Shown here: piece after piece, positions 35,737-44,720 of the stretch
How the letters are laid out: each line of letters opens with the position of its first letter
Position numbering within the stretch: the first letter of the stretch is position 1
Assembly: GCA_024680365.1 (NCBI GenBank)
Contig: JAILCN010000089.1
Location: 1-53,089 of the forward strand
Direction of reading: 5' to 3'
Source: Solobacterium sp.
Lineage (GTDB): Bacteria > Bacillota_I > Bacilli_A > Erysipelotrichales > Erysipelotrichaceae
DNA: 53,089 nucleotides
Made by a program: the position numbers and the translations under genes
Notes under the pieces: model-generated
Told to the model about the DNA's origin: nothing
The model's database searches: none
Seen by the model: the letters and a program-made list of their open reading frames with translations, nothing else

Positions 35737-36613
35737 TATGATCCTCCAGATAAATGACAGAAGAGACCGGGAACAGCGCATGCTGTTTCAGGAACTCTTC
35801 AAATCTGACGTTGTGATTTCTTCTGCCGTAAACGGCATTGTAAAACTGCAGCGTGCCGTCCGGATTGCGCCGGTAGGCAGTATAATGCGCCCCTCTGGCA
35901 TGCGTGTAGAGCAGAATGCCGGAACTGCTGTGCTGTACTGCCCTGATGCAGAGCAGATCAGACGGCATCGTCATCCTGACATTCAGGCCTTTTTTCTTCA
36001 GCCACAGCATGACCATCATGATTTCCGAGCCCATCACGCCGCCCAGGATCGTCCGTTTTTCCAGGCATTCCGCGCATTCCTGCATCGTCGTTTCCCGGCC
36101 GTTCATTTTCAGCAGGTTATATGCGGCGATCCATCCGCATCCCTTGGCAGCCGTATCAAACCATCCGTAGGGGATCTCTTTCATCATTCCCTGGTTGATG
36201 ATATAGCCTTCCTCATCAAACACCCTGTCGTCGAGCTGCAGCCGCCATGGTTCCACGATCTTCATCATGCCCTTGCCCTTGGGATAAAATCCGCAGGCAG
36301 AAAAGAAACGCTTTTCCTGGCAGAAGGAAGCATGAAGCTTCTGCGGATGGTGTCTGCGGATCATGAATTCGCACACAAACGCCAGGATCCGTTCTTTTTT
36401 ATATTCCGGACATTCCGCTTCAAACCAGATCCCGAACTCCGCTTTTGTCCCGCTGCAGGTGTACTGAAACAGTCCGTACGGAATCCTGTCAAAGCTGACG
36501 ACGAAGATCTCTTCCTCGCTGCGTCCTTTTAAAAAACCATCAGGACAGAGATCCCGATGAGTTTCAAAATAGCCGCATGCGTAAGATACCGGAACGGCCG
36601 ATATGACTGTCAA
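35726..36613 (-). CDS. Papain-like (C39-type) domain protein with GNAT-like N-terminus
   Basis: A 295-residue protein with no signal peptide. The C-terminal half (about 150-285) has a papain-like layout: Cys in AKGCGWIAAYNLL, His in ARGAHYTAYR and Asn in QFYNAVYG, a possible C-H-N triad. The first 120 residues end in SACGFYPKGKGMMK, similar to the end of a GNAT domain, but the acetyl-CoA motif is not evident, so this part may be a degenerate or distant relative. Substrate unknown; it could be a cytosolic peptidase or transglutaminase-like enzyme. It overlaps the nudix gene by 4 nt and the ParB-like gene by 11 nt. Confidence 0.65.
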   Translation of the reverse strand: MTVISAVPVSYACGYFETHRDLCPDGFLKGRSEEEIFVVSFDRIPYGLFQYTCSGTKAEFGIWFEAECPEYKKERILAFVCEFMIRRHHPQKLHASFCQEKRFFSACGFYPKGKGMMKIVEPWRLQLDDRVFDEEGYIINQGMMKEIPYGWFDTAAKGCGWIAAYNLLKMNGRETTMQECAECLEKRTILGGVMGSEIMMVMLWLKKKGLNVRMTMPSDLLCIRAVQHSSSGILLYTHARGAHYTAYRRNPDGTLQFYNAVYGRRNHNVRFEEFLKQHALFPVSSVIYLEDHNDQ

Positions 36614-37041
36614 AACAGTTCCTCCATAGCCGGATCATTGTCTTTCAGCCAGCGGATCGCTTTCCGCAGAAGAGAGGCGTCATTGTCGTATGTCAGAAGC
36701 GCGATCGCATCGACCAGCTTTGCCCACTTCATCTCAGAGACTTCATCTTCCTGCACTTTTTCGCAGCCGCCTGTCGGACTCGCAAGGAAATAGACGACTT
36801 CTTTCTTGACGTCTTCCGTCGGATAATACTTTGTCTTCTCACGGAAGCCATCAATGAAATCTACATCAAGTCCGGTTTCTTCCCTGATCTCGCGTCTCGC
36901 TGTATCTTCCTCTTCTTCGCCGTCCTTCATATGGCCTTTCGGGAAACACCAGTGTCCCTGATTCTGTCTGATCACCAGTGTATACAGCTTTTCATTTTCA
37001 GTTTTCACGATGACTGCACCGCAGGATTTTTCTCTCTTCAT
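36610..37041 (-). CDS. Nudix hydrolase, probable dinucleoside polyphosphatase type
   Basis: A 143-residue Nudix protein with a complete box: GHMKDGEEEEDTARREIREETGLD. The opening KREKSCGAVIV and the WCFPKGH context resemble Ap4A hydrolase-like members. ATG 37041 has GGAG 8 nt upstream; the much longer frame running antisense to lrgAB is not coding. First gene of a four-gene unit: nudix, papain-like, ParB-like, rluB. Confidence 0.9.
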   Translation of the reverse strand: MKREKSCGAVIVKTENEKLYTLVIRQNQGHWCFPKGHMKDGEEEEDTARREIREETGLDVDFIDGFREKTKYYPTEDVKKEVVYFLASPTGGCEKVQEDEVSEMKWAKLVDAIALLTYDNDASLLRKAIRWLKDNDPAMEELF

Positions 37042-37066
37042 CTTTATTTCTCCGTCACTGCAAACC

Positions 37067-37075
37067 ATTATACCA
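37067..37075 (-). promoter_or_regulatory. Extended -10 promoter of the nudix operon
   Basis: TGGTATAAT on the minus strand, downstream of an A/T-rich stretch; no recognisable -35. Confidence 0.6.
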
Positions 37076-37195
37076 AAAAATAAATAGATATGGAAAAAAC
37101 TGACTATACATACGAAATATGATTTTAATGTTTTTTTAACTTCGCTGATAAAAATCACCAATTTCAAAGTACAATGAATCTGAGGTAACTTTACT

Positions 37196-37558
37196 ATGAA
37201 ATATCTGAAACAATTCGGGATCATTCTTCTGATTACATGCATCGGTGAAATACTGAAGCATCTGCTCCCCCTGCCGATCCCCGGGAGCATATACGGACTC
37301 GTTCTGATGTTTCTTCTGCTGGTCACCGGCGTTCTGAAGCTGGAATCGGTCAGGGATACAGCAATGTTCCTGATCGAGATCATGCCTGTCATGTTCATTC
37401 CCGCTGCTGCCGGACTGATCGATTCCTGGGCTGATCTGCAGCCGATCCTGTTCCAGGGGCTGTTTATCACACTGACATCAACGATCATCGTCATGGCAGT
37501 GACTGGTCTGTGTGCACAGGCGATCATCAGAAAAAGCAAGGGAGGTGAACAGGCATGA
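37196..37558 (+). CDS. lrgA: Holin-like protein LrgA/CidA
   Basis: A 120-residue, four-helix membrane protein of the CidA/LrgA family (IPGSIYGLVLMFLLL; MPVMFIPAAAGLI). These proteins modulate murein hydrolase export or small-acid (pyruvate) transport with their LrgB partner. GAGGT lies 9 nt before ATG. It overlaps lrgB by 4 nt. No LytSR two-component genes are nearby. Confidence 0.92.
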   Translation: MKYLKQFGIILLITCIGEILKHLLPLPIPGSIYGLVLMFLLLVTGVLKLESVRDTAMFLIEIMPVMFIPAAAGLIDSWADLQPILFQGLFITLTSTIIVMAVTGLCAQAIIRKSKGGEQA

Positions 37559-38247
37559 ATGAACTGTTTGTATCTTCCGCGACGATCGGCGTCGTCATCA
37601 GCCTGATCGGCTACTATATCGGCGTGCTGCTGAAACGGAAATTCAAGTACGGATTCCTCAATCCCCTGCTGATCTCCATCGTTCTGGTCGTCATTTTCCT
37701 GCTTGTTACCATGACTGAATACCAGAGCTATTATTCCAGTGCGAAATACCTCAGCTGGCTTCTGACACCGGCTACCGTATCCCTCGCGATCCCGCTGTAT
37801 TCCGAATTCGAACGTCTCAAGAGAAATATCAAAGCGATCATGATCAGCATCTTCATCGGCTGTCTGACATCCATGGGATGTATTCTCATCATGTGCCTGC
37901 TGTTCAAAATGAATCATGCGCAGTATGTGACGATGCTTCCGAAGTCGATCACGACCGCCATCGGCATGAGCGTTTCCCAGGAACTCGGCGGCAACGTTCC
38001 GATCACGGTCGCCGTGATCATCGTCACCGGCATCTTCGGAAATGTCATCGGCGAGACAGTCTTCAAGCTGTTCAGGATCACAGATCCGATCGCCAAAGGA
38101 CTGGCACTCGGCACCAGCGCTCACGCCATCGGAACCTCCAAGGCAATGGAGATCGGCGAGATCGAAGGAGCGATGAGCTCTCTCTCGATCGTCACAGCCG
38201 GTATTCTCACCGTTGTCGGCGCGAACATCTTCGCAATGTTCCTGTAA
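37555..38247 (+). CDS. lrgB: LrgB/CidB-family membrane protein
   Basis: A 230-residue membrane protein with about six to seven helices and the family signatures LPKSITTAIGMSVSQELGG and GTSAHAIGTSKAMEIGE. It works with LrgA. GGAGG precedes the ATG within the end of lrgA, consistent with coupled translation. Confidence 0.93.
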   Translation: MNELFVSSATIGVVISLIGYYIGVLLKRKFKYGFLNPLLISIVLVVIFLLVTMTEYQSYYSSAKYLSWLLTPATVSLAIPLYSEFERLKRNIKAIMISIFIGCLTSMGCILIMCLLFKMNHAQYVTMLPKSITTAIGMSVSQELGGNVPITVAVIIVTGIFGNVIGETVFKLFRITDPIAKGLALGTSAHAIGTSKAMEIGEIEGAMSSLSIVTAGILTVVGANIFAMFL

Positions 38248-38262
38248 AGATCAGACATTTTG

Positions 38263-38294
38263 AAAGGGAGCAGTTCATTCTGCTCCCCTTTTTT
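38263..38294 (+). terminator. lrgAB terminator
   Basis: GGGAGCAG, a TTCATT loop and CTGCTCCC with a run of T. A possible bidirectional role for pepF, whose stop follows at 38305. Confidence 0.88.
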
Positions 38295-38304
38295 ATGCCT
38301 TCAT

Positions 38305-40104
38305 TCAGAGAATGCTGTCAGCGATCGCTTCAGCTTCCGCAAGAACTTCCGCGAACTTCGCCAGTGCTGTTTCGATCGGCTCAGGTGTTGTCAGATCGAC
38401 GCCGGCATGTTTCAGCTCATCGATCGGATACCTGCTGGAACCCATGGACAGGAATTCCAGATAACGCTTCACTGCTTCTTCGCCGCCGGTCAGGATCTTC
38501 TGGGAAAGCGCTACGGCTGCGGAATAGCCTGTTGCGTAAACATACACATAGAACGGTGAATAGAAGTGCGGGATCCGTGACCACTCATACTTAACTTCAT
38601 CATCCATAACCAGCACATCACCGAAGTATTCACGCACCAGTCTCTCATACAGGCTGTTCAGCGTCTCGGCATCCAGTGCTTCATGCCGCTCTGCGATCGC
38701 ATGCGCTTCCTTTTCAAACTCCGCGAACATGGTCTGTCTGTAGACCGTTCCCTTGAATCCTTCCAGATACTGGTTCAGCAGCGCAAGCCTTGCCAGCGGT
38801 TCTTTTTCATCCTTCAGAAGCTGCTCGATCAGAAGATTCTCATTGACTGTCGAAGCGACTTCCGCGACAAACAGCGAATATCCTGCGTACTGCACCGGCT
38901 GGGTATGATTCGTATGCCATGTGTGCAGGGAATGACCCATCTCATGCGCGATCGTTGAAACGCTGTCCAGCGTTCCGGTGAAATTCGTCATGATATACGG
39001 ATAAGACGTATATGTGCCGGCTGAGAACGCGCCGCCGGATTTGCCTTTATTCGGATAGACATCGATCCATCTGTCCGCAAATGCGCTTCTGACGATCTTT
39101 CCGTAATTCTCACCGAGCGGAGCGACAGCCCTGAGGACCAGTTCCTGTGCTTCTTCATAAGAATATCTGCGTTCGATCCCCTCAGCCAGCGGCGTGTACA
39201 GGTCATAATAGTGCAGTTCATCCAGCTTCAGGATCTTTTTGCGCAGCGCTGCGTATCTGTGCATGACGTCCATATGCCTGTGGATCGTTTCGATCAGATT
39301 GTCATAAACGGATACCGGAATATTGTCGCTGCTCATGGATGCCTCACGGCTGGACGCATAATTTCTGACTGCCGCCTCCACGCATGCGGTCCTGACATTT
39401 CCGGCAAAAGCCGCAGCCAGTGTATTGTTATGCTGACGATAGGAACGGTAATAATTTGTGAATGCGTTTCTGCGCAGCGTTCTGTCCCTGGAAGTCTGCA
39501 GGAGGATAAATGTTGAATCGGTCAGATCATGTTTCCCGCCATTGCTGTCTTCAGCAGGTTCATAGATCATATCTGCGTTCATCAGTGCGGAAGAGACACG
39601 GTCCGGTGTCGAAAGAGCTTCGCTCAGATCCGCAAGCAGCGCTTCCCTGCCTTCATCCAGCGTATGCGCTTTTGTCCGCAGCAGGTCTTCCAGCAGGAAT
39701 ACATAGTCTTTCAGAAGCGGATCTGAAATGATTCCCCGGATCTGATCTTCCTCCAGAGAAAGGAATTCCGGTCTGGCAAAGGAGATCGCAGACATTGCCC
39801 GGGTATAAACACCCATAATGCGGTCAGACATTCTCTGTCCCTGTGTTTCCCTGGTATCTTCGGTGTGCCGCAGACTTGCGTATTCATACAGGTTCTCCAT
39901 CTTGAGCGTCAGCTCGTTTCTGGCTTCCAGGAAGCCTTTCACACCTGCAGCTGTATTCAGCTTTCCGCGCCATGACGTACATGCAGCGATCAGCGGTTCA
40001 GCCGATGCGACATCTTTCTCCCACGCTTCATCGCTTTCATAAAGCGGCGTCAGATCCCATTCAAAACGGGGATCCATCTCTTTTCTTTCTTTTACTTCAC
40101 TCAT
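38305..40104 (-). CDS. pepF: Oligoendopeptidase F
   Basis: A 599-residue M3B zinc metallopeptidase of the cytosol that trims peptides of about 7-17 residues. The zinc site HEMGHSLHTWH and the downstream Glu ligand in FVAEVASTVNE are intact. Start: AAGGA about 8 nt before ATG 40104 (MSEVKERKE), chosen over an ATG 6 bp upstream. It overlaps the YjbR-EVE gene by 8 nt. Confidence 0.95.
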   Translation of the reverse strand: MSEVKERKEMDPRFEWDLTPLYESDEAWEKDVASAEPLIAACTSWRGKLNTAAGVKGFLEARNELTLKMENLYEYASLRHTEDTRETQGQRMSDRIMGVYTRAMSAISFARPEFLSLEEDQIRGIISDPLLKDYVFLLEDLLRTKAHTLDEGREALLADLSEALSTPDRVSSALMNADMIYEPAEDSNGGKHDLTDSTFILLQTSRDRTLRRNAFTNYYRSYRQHNNTLAAAFAGNVRTACVEAAVRNYASSREASMSSDNIPVSVYDNLIETIHRHMDVMHRYAALRKKILKLDELHYYDLYTPLAEGIERRYSYEEAQELVLRAVAPLGENYGKIVRSAFADRWIDVYPNKGKSGGAFSAGTYTSYPYIMTNFTGTLDSVSTIAHEMGHSLHTWHTNHTQPVQYAGYSLFVAEVASTVNENLLIEQLLKDEKEPLARLALLNQYLEGFKGTVYRQTMFAEFEKEAHAIAERHEALDAETLNSLYERLVREYFGDVLVMDDEVKYEWSRIPHFYSPFYVYVYATGYSAAVALSQKILTGGEEAVKRYLEFLSMGSSRYPIDELKHAGVDLTTPEPIETALAKFAEVLAEAEAIADSIL

Positions 40105-41158
40105 CTTCATTATCCTTTCCGTATATTCTGTATATTTCATTCAGCAGCGGTTCCGGCATGCTTCTGGCTCCCCGCACGCCCTGTACGCCGCATTTCTGCA
40201 TCATTTCCCGGCTCAGTCCGTGATCCTCAAACTTCCGGATCATCCGGATCTTCATCAGCTTTTCAAAATGAACCGGCCCGTCGTTTACGCCCTTGAACGG
40301 TATTTCTGTTTCAAGCACTTCACACTGGAAACGGATCTCTGACTGCGGTGAACCGCAGTATATAAATACAATGTCGCCGGGCTTCATGGAAGCGCTCTGT
40401 TTCCAGTGCAGCACGTCACTGACCGAAAACGCATGATCCAGATCAAAGTACGACGGATTGGCAGGGATCAGCCAGATCTTCCGGCTGCTTCTGTCAGCGG
40501 CTGTTTCCGTACTCTGCCAGCTTGCTCTGACAAGATCCATGATCTGCTCATCTTCACAGCTTTCATCCGCAATGACCGACAGCCATGTTTTCTTGTTCAT
40601 ATGAAAAGCCGGCATTACACCTGTTCTCATATCTTCCGGCACGGAATGCAGCGGACAGTGCAGATCGATCAGCTGCACATGCCTGGATCCTGTTTCATCC
40701 TGGATCTCCGTGTCCAGCAGCACCGCATACCATTTGCCGCTGCCGGCATGCCGCACGACTGCCCAGCCCGGGAATTTCTCAAACAGATATTCCGGAACAT
40801 CATTGAATTCCTTTCCGATCAGACTGACAATACGATCTGCCTGCGCACTGAGAAACTGTCCTTTTACAAAACATGTTCCAGCGATCTCTTCGAGGATCTT
40901 CAGGTATTCTCTCCGAACACCTGCCGCAAATGATCCTGTCTGGATTGTCAGATGGACCGGGACATATTCTTCATTGCTGAAGAGGTCGATCACCCTGCCG
41001 GAAACCCTGCCTTCTTTCACAAGAACAGACGCAAGAAACACTCCGTCCATGAATTCCTTCTCATACTGAAAACCGGTCCCGGTTCTTACGAAACCATAGC
41101 TGATCAGTTTTTCTTCAACCGGCCGCAGCCGTTCAAACAGGTCACTTTCCAGACTCAT
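40097..41158 (-). CDS. YjbR/MmcQ-like domain fused to an EVE-like (PUA-fold) domain
   Basis: A 353-residue protein. The middle region (about 115-190) has the YjbR/MmcQ pattern (PEYLFEKFPGWAVVRH; GKWYAVLLD). The C-terminal part (about 220-350) begins KIWLIPANPSYFDLDHAF and contains LHWKQSASMKPGDIVFIYCG, the pattern of EVE domains, which bind modified bases in DNA or RNA. The N-terminal 100 residues match nothing I recognise. GGAG lies 6 nt before ATG 41158. It is co-transcribed with pepF. Function unknown. Confidence 0.7.
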   Translation of the reverse strand: MSLESDLFERLRPVEEKLISYGFVRTGTGFQYEKEFMDGVFLASVLVKEGRVSGRVIDLFSNEEYVPVHLTIQTGSFAAGVRREYLKILEEIAGTCFVKGQFLSAQADRIVSLIGKEFNDVPEYLFEKFPGWAVVRHAGSGKWYAVLLDTEIQDETGSRHVQLIDLHCPLHSVPEDMRTGVMPAFHMNKKTWLSVIADESCEDEQIMDLVRASWQSTETAADRSSRKIWLIPANPSYFDLDHAFSVSDVLHWKQSASMKPGDIVFIYCGSPQSEIRFQCEVLETEIPFKGVNDGPVHFEKLMKIRMIRKFEDHGLSREMMQKCGVQGVRGARSMPEPLLNEIYRIYGKDNEDE

Positions 41159-41178
41159 ATCAAGCTCCGTACCAGAGT

Positions 41179-41187
41179 ATTTTACCA
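41179..41187 (-). promoter_or_regulatory. Extended -10 promoter of the YjbR-EVE/pepF unit
   Basis: TGGTAAAAT on the minus strand, 20 bp before the start codon; no clear -35. Confidence 0.5.
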
Positions 41188-41205
41188 TAATGAAACTGTT
41201 TTCTT

Positions 41206-41234
41206 TTGGAAAACACATTTCTTAGTGCTATACT
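41206..41234 (+). promoter_or_regulatory. Promoter of the DUF1846 gene
   Basis: TTGGAA (41206-41211), a 17-bp spacer and TATACT (41229-41234) with an extended -10 (TGCTATACT). Confidence 0.75.
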
Positions 41235-41258
41235 TTCATGGTTAAGGAGATTTCGGTT

Positions 41259-42746
41259 ATGAAAGCCATAGCGTTTGATTCAAAAAAATATCTGTCTATG
41301 CAGAGAGACAAGATCCTGGACAGAATCAATATGTTCAGCGGAAAACTGTACCTTGAATTCGGCGGAAAAATGTTCGAAGACTTCCATGCTTCCAGAGTGC
41401 TTCCTGGATATGATCCGAACAACAAGATCAAACTTCTTACAGAACTGAAAGATCAGGTAGAACTGATCATCTGCATTAACGCGAACAACATCGAAATGAC
41501 CAAAGCCAGAGGAGATACCGGCATCAGCTATGACCAGGAAGTATTCCGTCTTGTTGACGCTCTCCGCTCTCTCGATCTTTACGTGGGCAGCGTAGTCATC
41601 ACCCAGTACACGCACCAGCCTTCCGTTGAGATGTTCCGCAACCAGCTCAGCAAGAACGGCATCCAGAGCTATCTGCATTATCCGATCAAAGGATATCCGA
41701 CAGATGTCGATTACATCGTTTCGCCGGAAGGACTCGGCAGAAACCAGTATGTTCCGACCCAGAGAAATCTGATCGTTGTCACTGCACCGGGCCCCGGTTC
41801 CGGAAAGATGGCGACCTGCATTTCCCAGCTGTATCACGACCAGGCAAAAGGGATCACATCAGGCTACGCAAAATTTGAAACGTTCCCGGTATGGAATCTT
41901 CCCCTGCACCATCCGGTCAATCTGGCCTATGAAGCAGCGACCGCTGATCTGGACGACATCAATATGATCGATCCGTATCATCTGGAAGCATACGGCAAAA
42001 CAGCCGTCAATTATAACCGCGACATTGAGATCTTCCCGGTCCTCAACAGGATCATCGAAAGGATCCTCACAGTCTCTCCGTATAAATCACCGACAGACAT
42101 GGGCGTCAATATGGTCGGCTTCTGCATCACGAATGATGAAGCTGCCAGAGAAGCGTCCAACAGTGAGATCATCCGCAGATACTACCAGACACTGGTCGAT
42201 TACAAGATGGACAAAGTCGGTGAAAACTCTGTTCAGAAGATCAAGCTTCTGATGAATGAGACCGGCATTTCGGCAGCGGACAGAAAAGTGACGCTTGCCG
42301 CCCGCAACAAAGCACATGAAAGCGGTGAAGCAGCCATGGCAATGGAACTTCCGGACGGACGGATCGTGACCGGCAAGACATCTTCCCTGTTCGGCCCTTC
42401 GGCTGCTGTCATCATCAATGCCATCAAGGCCCTTGCCGGAATTGAAAAAGAAACGAACCTGATCGACCCGGAATATGTCACGCCGATCCAGCATCTGAAG
42501 GTGAACAACCTCGGCAATTCCAATCCCCGTCTGCACAGTGACGAAGTGCTGATCGCGCTGGCCATCATGGCCAAGACGAATCCCAACGCTGACCGGGCGA
42601 TGCAGGCGCTGCCCGGACTGCGCGGAGCTGAAGGACACTGCACCGTTATCCTTCCCCAGGAAGACTACAATGTTTTCCGCAAACTCGGCGTCAATGTTAC
42701 ATTCGATCCTGTTTACGAAAAGAAAAAGCTGTATCACAAAAGATAA
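41259..42746 (+). CDS. DUF1846 (UPF0371) family protein
   Basis: A 495-residue protein of a widespread Firmicute family of unknown function. Family landmarks: [42 protein letters not shown], the loop [21 protein letters not shown], which resembles a nucleotide-binding P-loop, and an Ala/Gly-rich C-terminal half. Start ATG 41259 has AAGGAG 9 nt upstream; an ATG 21 bp earlier precedes the ribosome site. It stands alone with its own promoter and terminator. Confidence 0.93.
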   Translation: MKAIAFDSKKYLSMQRDKILDRINMFSGKLYLEFGGKMFEDFHASRVLPGYDPNNKIKLLTELKDQVELIICINANNIEMTKARGDTGISYDQEVFRLVDALRSLDLYVGSVVITQYTHQPSVEMFRNQLSKNGIQSYLHYPIKGYPTDVDYIVSPEGLGRNQYVPTQRNLIVVTAPGPGSGKMATCISQLYHDQAKGITSGYAKFETFPVWNLPLHHPVNLAYEAATADLDDINMIDPYHLEAYGKTAVNYNRDIEIFPVLNRIIERILTVSPYKSPTDMGVNMVGFCITNDEAAREASNSEIIRRYYQTLVDYKMDKVGENSVQKIKLLMNETGISAADRKVTLAARNKAHESGEAAMAMELPDGRIVTGKTSSLFGPSAAVIINAIKALAGIEKETNLIDPEYVTPIQHLKVNNLGNSNPRLHSDEVLIALAIMAKTNPNADRAMQALPGLRGAEGHCTVILPQEDYNVFRKLGVNVTFDPVYEKKKLYHKR

Positions 42747-42771
42747 GAGCCGAAGCTCTTATCTTTTTTTG
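42738..42771. terminator. Bidirectional terminator between the DUF1846 gene and tdk
   Basis: AGATAAGAGC, CGAA loop and GCTCTTATCT, followed by TTTTTTT on the plus strand; on the minus strand the loop is TTCG and the tail TTTTGTG. The DUF1846 stop codon lies inside the stem. Confidence 0.92.
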
Positions 42772-42772
42772 A

Positions 42773-43360
42773 TTATTTTTCTAATCCGACCGGTCCTTCC
42801 CCGCGCAGTTTTCCTTCCATGAAATGCTTCCGGCAAAGGGCGATGTATTCGTCATTGGCGCCGAGCATGACCTGGGTGCCTTCCCGAACGATCCCGTCCT
42901 TGTTATAGCGGGCATTGCAGATCGCCTTCTTGCCGCACCAGCAGACAGTCTTGACTTCCTTGATCTCATCCGCGATCGCAAGCAGACGTTCACTGCCTTC
43001 AAACAGATTCAGCTGGAAATCACTCCGCAGTCCATAGCACAGTACCGGAACATTCAGATAGTCAACGATATACGCAAGCCTGTCGATCTGTTCCTTCTTC
43101 GCGAACTGGATCTCATCGACGATCAGAGCGTCGTATTCCGCGATCGTTTCATCCGGCATTTCACAGACTTCAGAAAGAAGCACGCATTCCTTCTGCAGAC
43201 CGATCCGCGAACGGATCATTCTGGTACCGTCTCTTGTATCGATATTTGTTTTTGCGAGCAGCGCTTTCTGCCCTCTTTCTGAATAATTGTATTCTGCCAT
43301 CAGCGCATTCGCTGTTTTGGAGGATCCCATCGCTCCGTAATAAAAATATAATTTAGCCAT
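42773..43360 (-). CDS. tdk: Thymidine kinase
   Basis: A 195-residue type II thymidine kinase for thymidine salvage. It has the P-loop region YGAMGSSKTANAL, where the usual Gly before Lys is Ser, the catalytic-Glu segment ALIVDEIQFA, the lasso/thymidine loop CYGLRSDF, and zinc-binding Cys residues (VCWCGKKAICNARY; CRKHF). ATG 43360 (MAKLYF) is used. A longer frame upstream covers the divergent promoter region and the 5' end of pepT and is rejected. Confidence 0.92.
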   Translation of the reverse strand: MAKLYFYYGAMGSSKTANALMAEYNYSERGQKALLAKTNIDTRDGTRMIRSRIGLQKECVLLSEVCEMPDETIAEYDALIVDEIQFAKKEQIDRLAYIVDYLNVPVLCYGLRSDFQLNLFEGSERLLAIADEIKEVKTVCWCGKKAICNARYNKDGIVREGTQVMLGANDEYIALCRKHFMEGKLRGEGPVGLEK

Positions 43361-43385
43361 CGTATTCACACTTCCTGTCTCTGTT

Positions 43386-43391
43386 ATTGTA
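43386..43391 (-). promoter_or_regulatory. Candidate tdk -10
   Basis: TACAAT on the minus strand, with TTCTGA 16 bp upstream as a weak -35. Confidence 0.45.
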
Positions 43392-43428
43392 TCCCAACAA
43401 ACTTCACTCAGAAAGAATATCTTCCGTC

Positions 43429-43437
43429 TGATATAAT
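43429..43437 (+). promoter_or_regulatory. Extended -10 promoter of pepT
   Basis: TGATATAAT about 25 bp before the pepT start; the -35 is weak. AAGGA lies just before the ATG. Confidence 0.6.
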
Positions 43438-43462
43438 CAAAGTCACAGAAAGAAGGATATTT

Positions 43463-44698
43463 ATGAATCATTTTTATGAACAGACAAAGGAGCGGATGAT
43501 CCGCTACGCCAAGGTTGATACACAGTCCGCAAACGGAACAGACGCTGTCCCGACCACCGCGAAACAGTTTGATCTGGCATATATGCTCAAAGACGAGCTG
43601 ATCAGGATCGGCGTCAGTGATGTCTGGCTGGACGAAGAAAAATGCGTCGTCTACGGAACGATCCCGGCAAACACCGAAGGCGCAAGACCTGTCGGTTATA
43701 TTGCCCATATGGATACTGCCCCGGACGCTTCCGGCACAAATGTCAGACCATGGGTATTTGAAAACTATGACGGCTCCGATATCGTTCTGAACAAAGAACA
43801 GAACATCGTTATGAAAACAGCGGATTTCCCCAATCTGCTGAATTACATCGGCCAGGACCTGATCCTGACGGACGGAACGACGCTCCTTGGCGGTGACGAC
43901 AAAGCTTCCATTGCCGCGATCATGACCATGGCGGAATACTATCACGATCATCCTGAAGCAAAGCACGGCGTGATCGCCCTTGCCTTTACGCCGGACGAGG
44001 AAGTCGGCGGCCTGGCAAGAGATCTTGATCTTGAACGGTTCGCTTCACCGACTGCGTATACGCTTGACGGCGACTGGCTCGGCTACTATGAAGACGAAAC
44101 ATTCAATGCCTCTGCCGCGAAGGTGACGATCAAAGGCATCAGCGTCCATACCGGAACCGCAAAAGGCATTATGAAGAACGCAGTCGACATCGGCGTTGAA
44201 TTCGCATCCGCCCTGCCCGCTTTTGAAAAGCCGCAGTATACCGAAGGCAGAGAAGGATTCTTCCATCTGATCTCCTTCAGCGGAACCTGCGAACATACAG
44301 AACTGCAGCTGATCATCCGTGACCACAGTCTGGAACAGTTCCTGATCCGGGAAGAGTATCTGAAGAAGATCACGGCATCTCTCAATGACAAATACGGTGC
44401 TGAAACTGTCACGGTTTCCTTTACAGAACAGTACCGCAGCATGAAAGAAGTGATCGATCAGGTCCCGTATATGATCGAATACCTGAAACAGGCGATCACT
44501 GACTGCGGTATTGAGCCGAAGAGCCTGGCGTTCCGGGGCGGCACTGACGGCAGTGCCCTTTCCCACCGCGGCCTGCCCTGCCCCAACCTGAGCGCCGGAT
44601 ATGAAAACGCCCACGGAAGATTCGAATACGTTCCGATCCAGTCCATGGTAAAGAATGTGGAGATCCTGATCCGTCTCAATGAACTCTACTGCAGATGA
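43463..44698 (+). CDS. pepT: Peptidase T (tripeptidase)
   Basis: A 411-residue M20B aminotripeptidase. Zinc ligands and catalytic acids are in AHMDTAPDASG, LGGDDKAS, FTPDEEVGG, YTLDGDWLG and ENAHGRFEYV. It hydrolyses N-terminal residues from tripeptides in the cytosol and complements PepF nearby in peptide use. Divergent from tdk. Confidence 0.96.
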   Translation: MNHFYEQTKERMIRYAKVDTQSANGTDAVPTTAKQFDLAYMLKDELIRIGVSDVWLDEEKCVVYGTIPANTEGARPVGYIAHMDTAPDASGTNVRPWVFENYDGSDIVLNKEQNIVMKTADFPNLLNYIGQDLILTDGTTLLGGDDKASIAAIMTMAEYYHDHPEAKHGVIALAFTPDEEVGGLARDLDLERFASPTAYTLDGDWLGYYEDETFNASAAKVTIKGISVHTGTAKGIMKNAVDIGVEFASALPAFEKPQYTEGREGFFHLISFSGTCEHTELQLIIRDHSLEQFLIREEYLKKITASLNDKYGAETVTVSFTEQYRSMKEVIDQVPYMIEYLKQAITDCGIEPKSLAFRGGTDGSALSHRGLPCPNLSAGYENAHGRFEYVPIQSMVKNVEILIRLNELYCR

Positions 44699-44720
44699 AA
44701 AGGCCTTCCAGCCTTTTTTC
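44698..44720. terminator. Terminator shared by pepT and the MupG-like gene
   Basis: AAAAGGC, CTTCCA loop and GCCTTTT with a T-run on the plus strand. The hairpin is symmetric enough to serve the convergent gene ending at 44719. Confidence 0.8.

Noticed and set aside
37042-38124. N-terminal extension that would make the nudix protein 504 residues
   Set aside because: It runs antisense through lrgA and lrgB and over the nudix promoter. The ribosome site supports ATG 37041.
43361-43966. N-terminal extension of thymidine kinase to 397 residues
   Set aside because: It covers the divergent promoter region and the pepT 5' end; MAKLYF at 43360 matches the family start.
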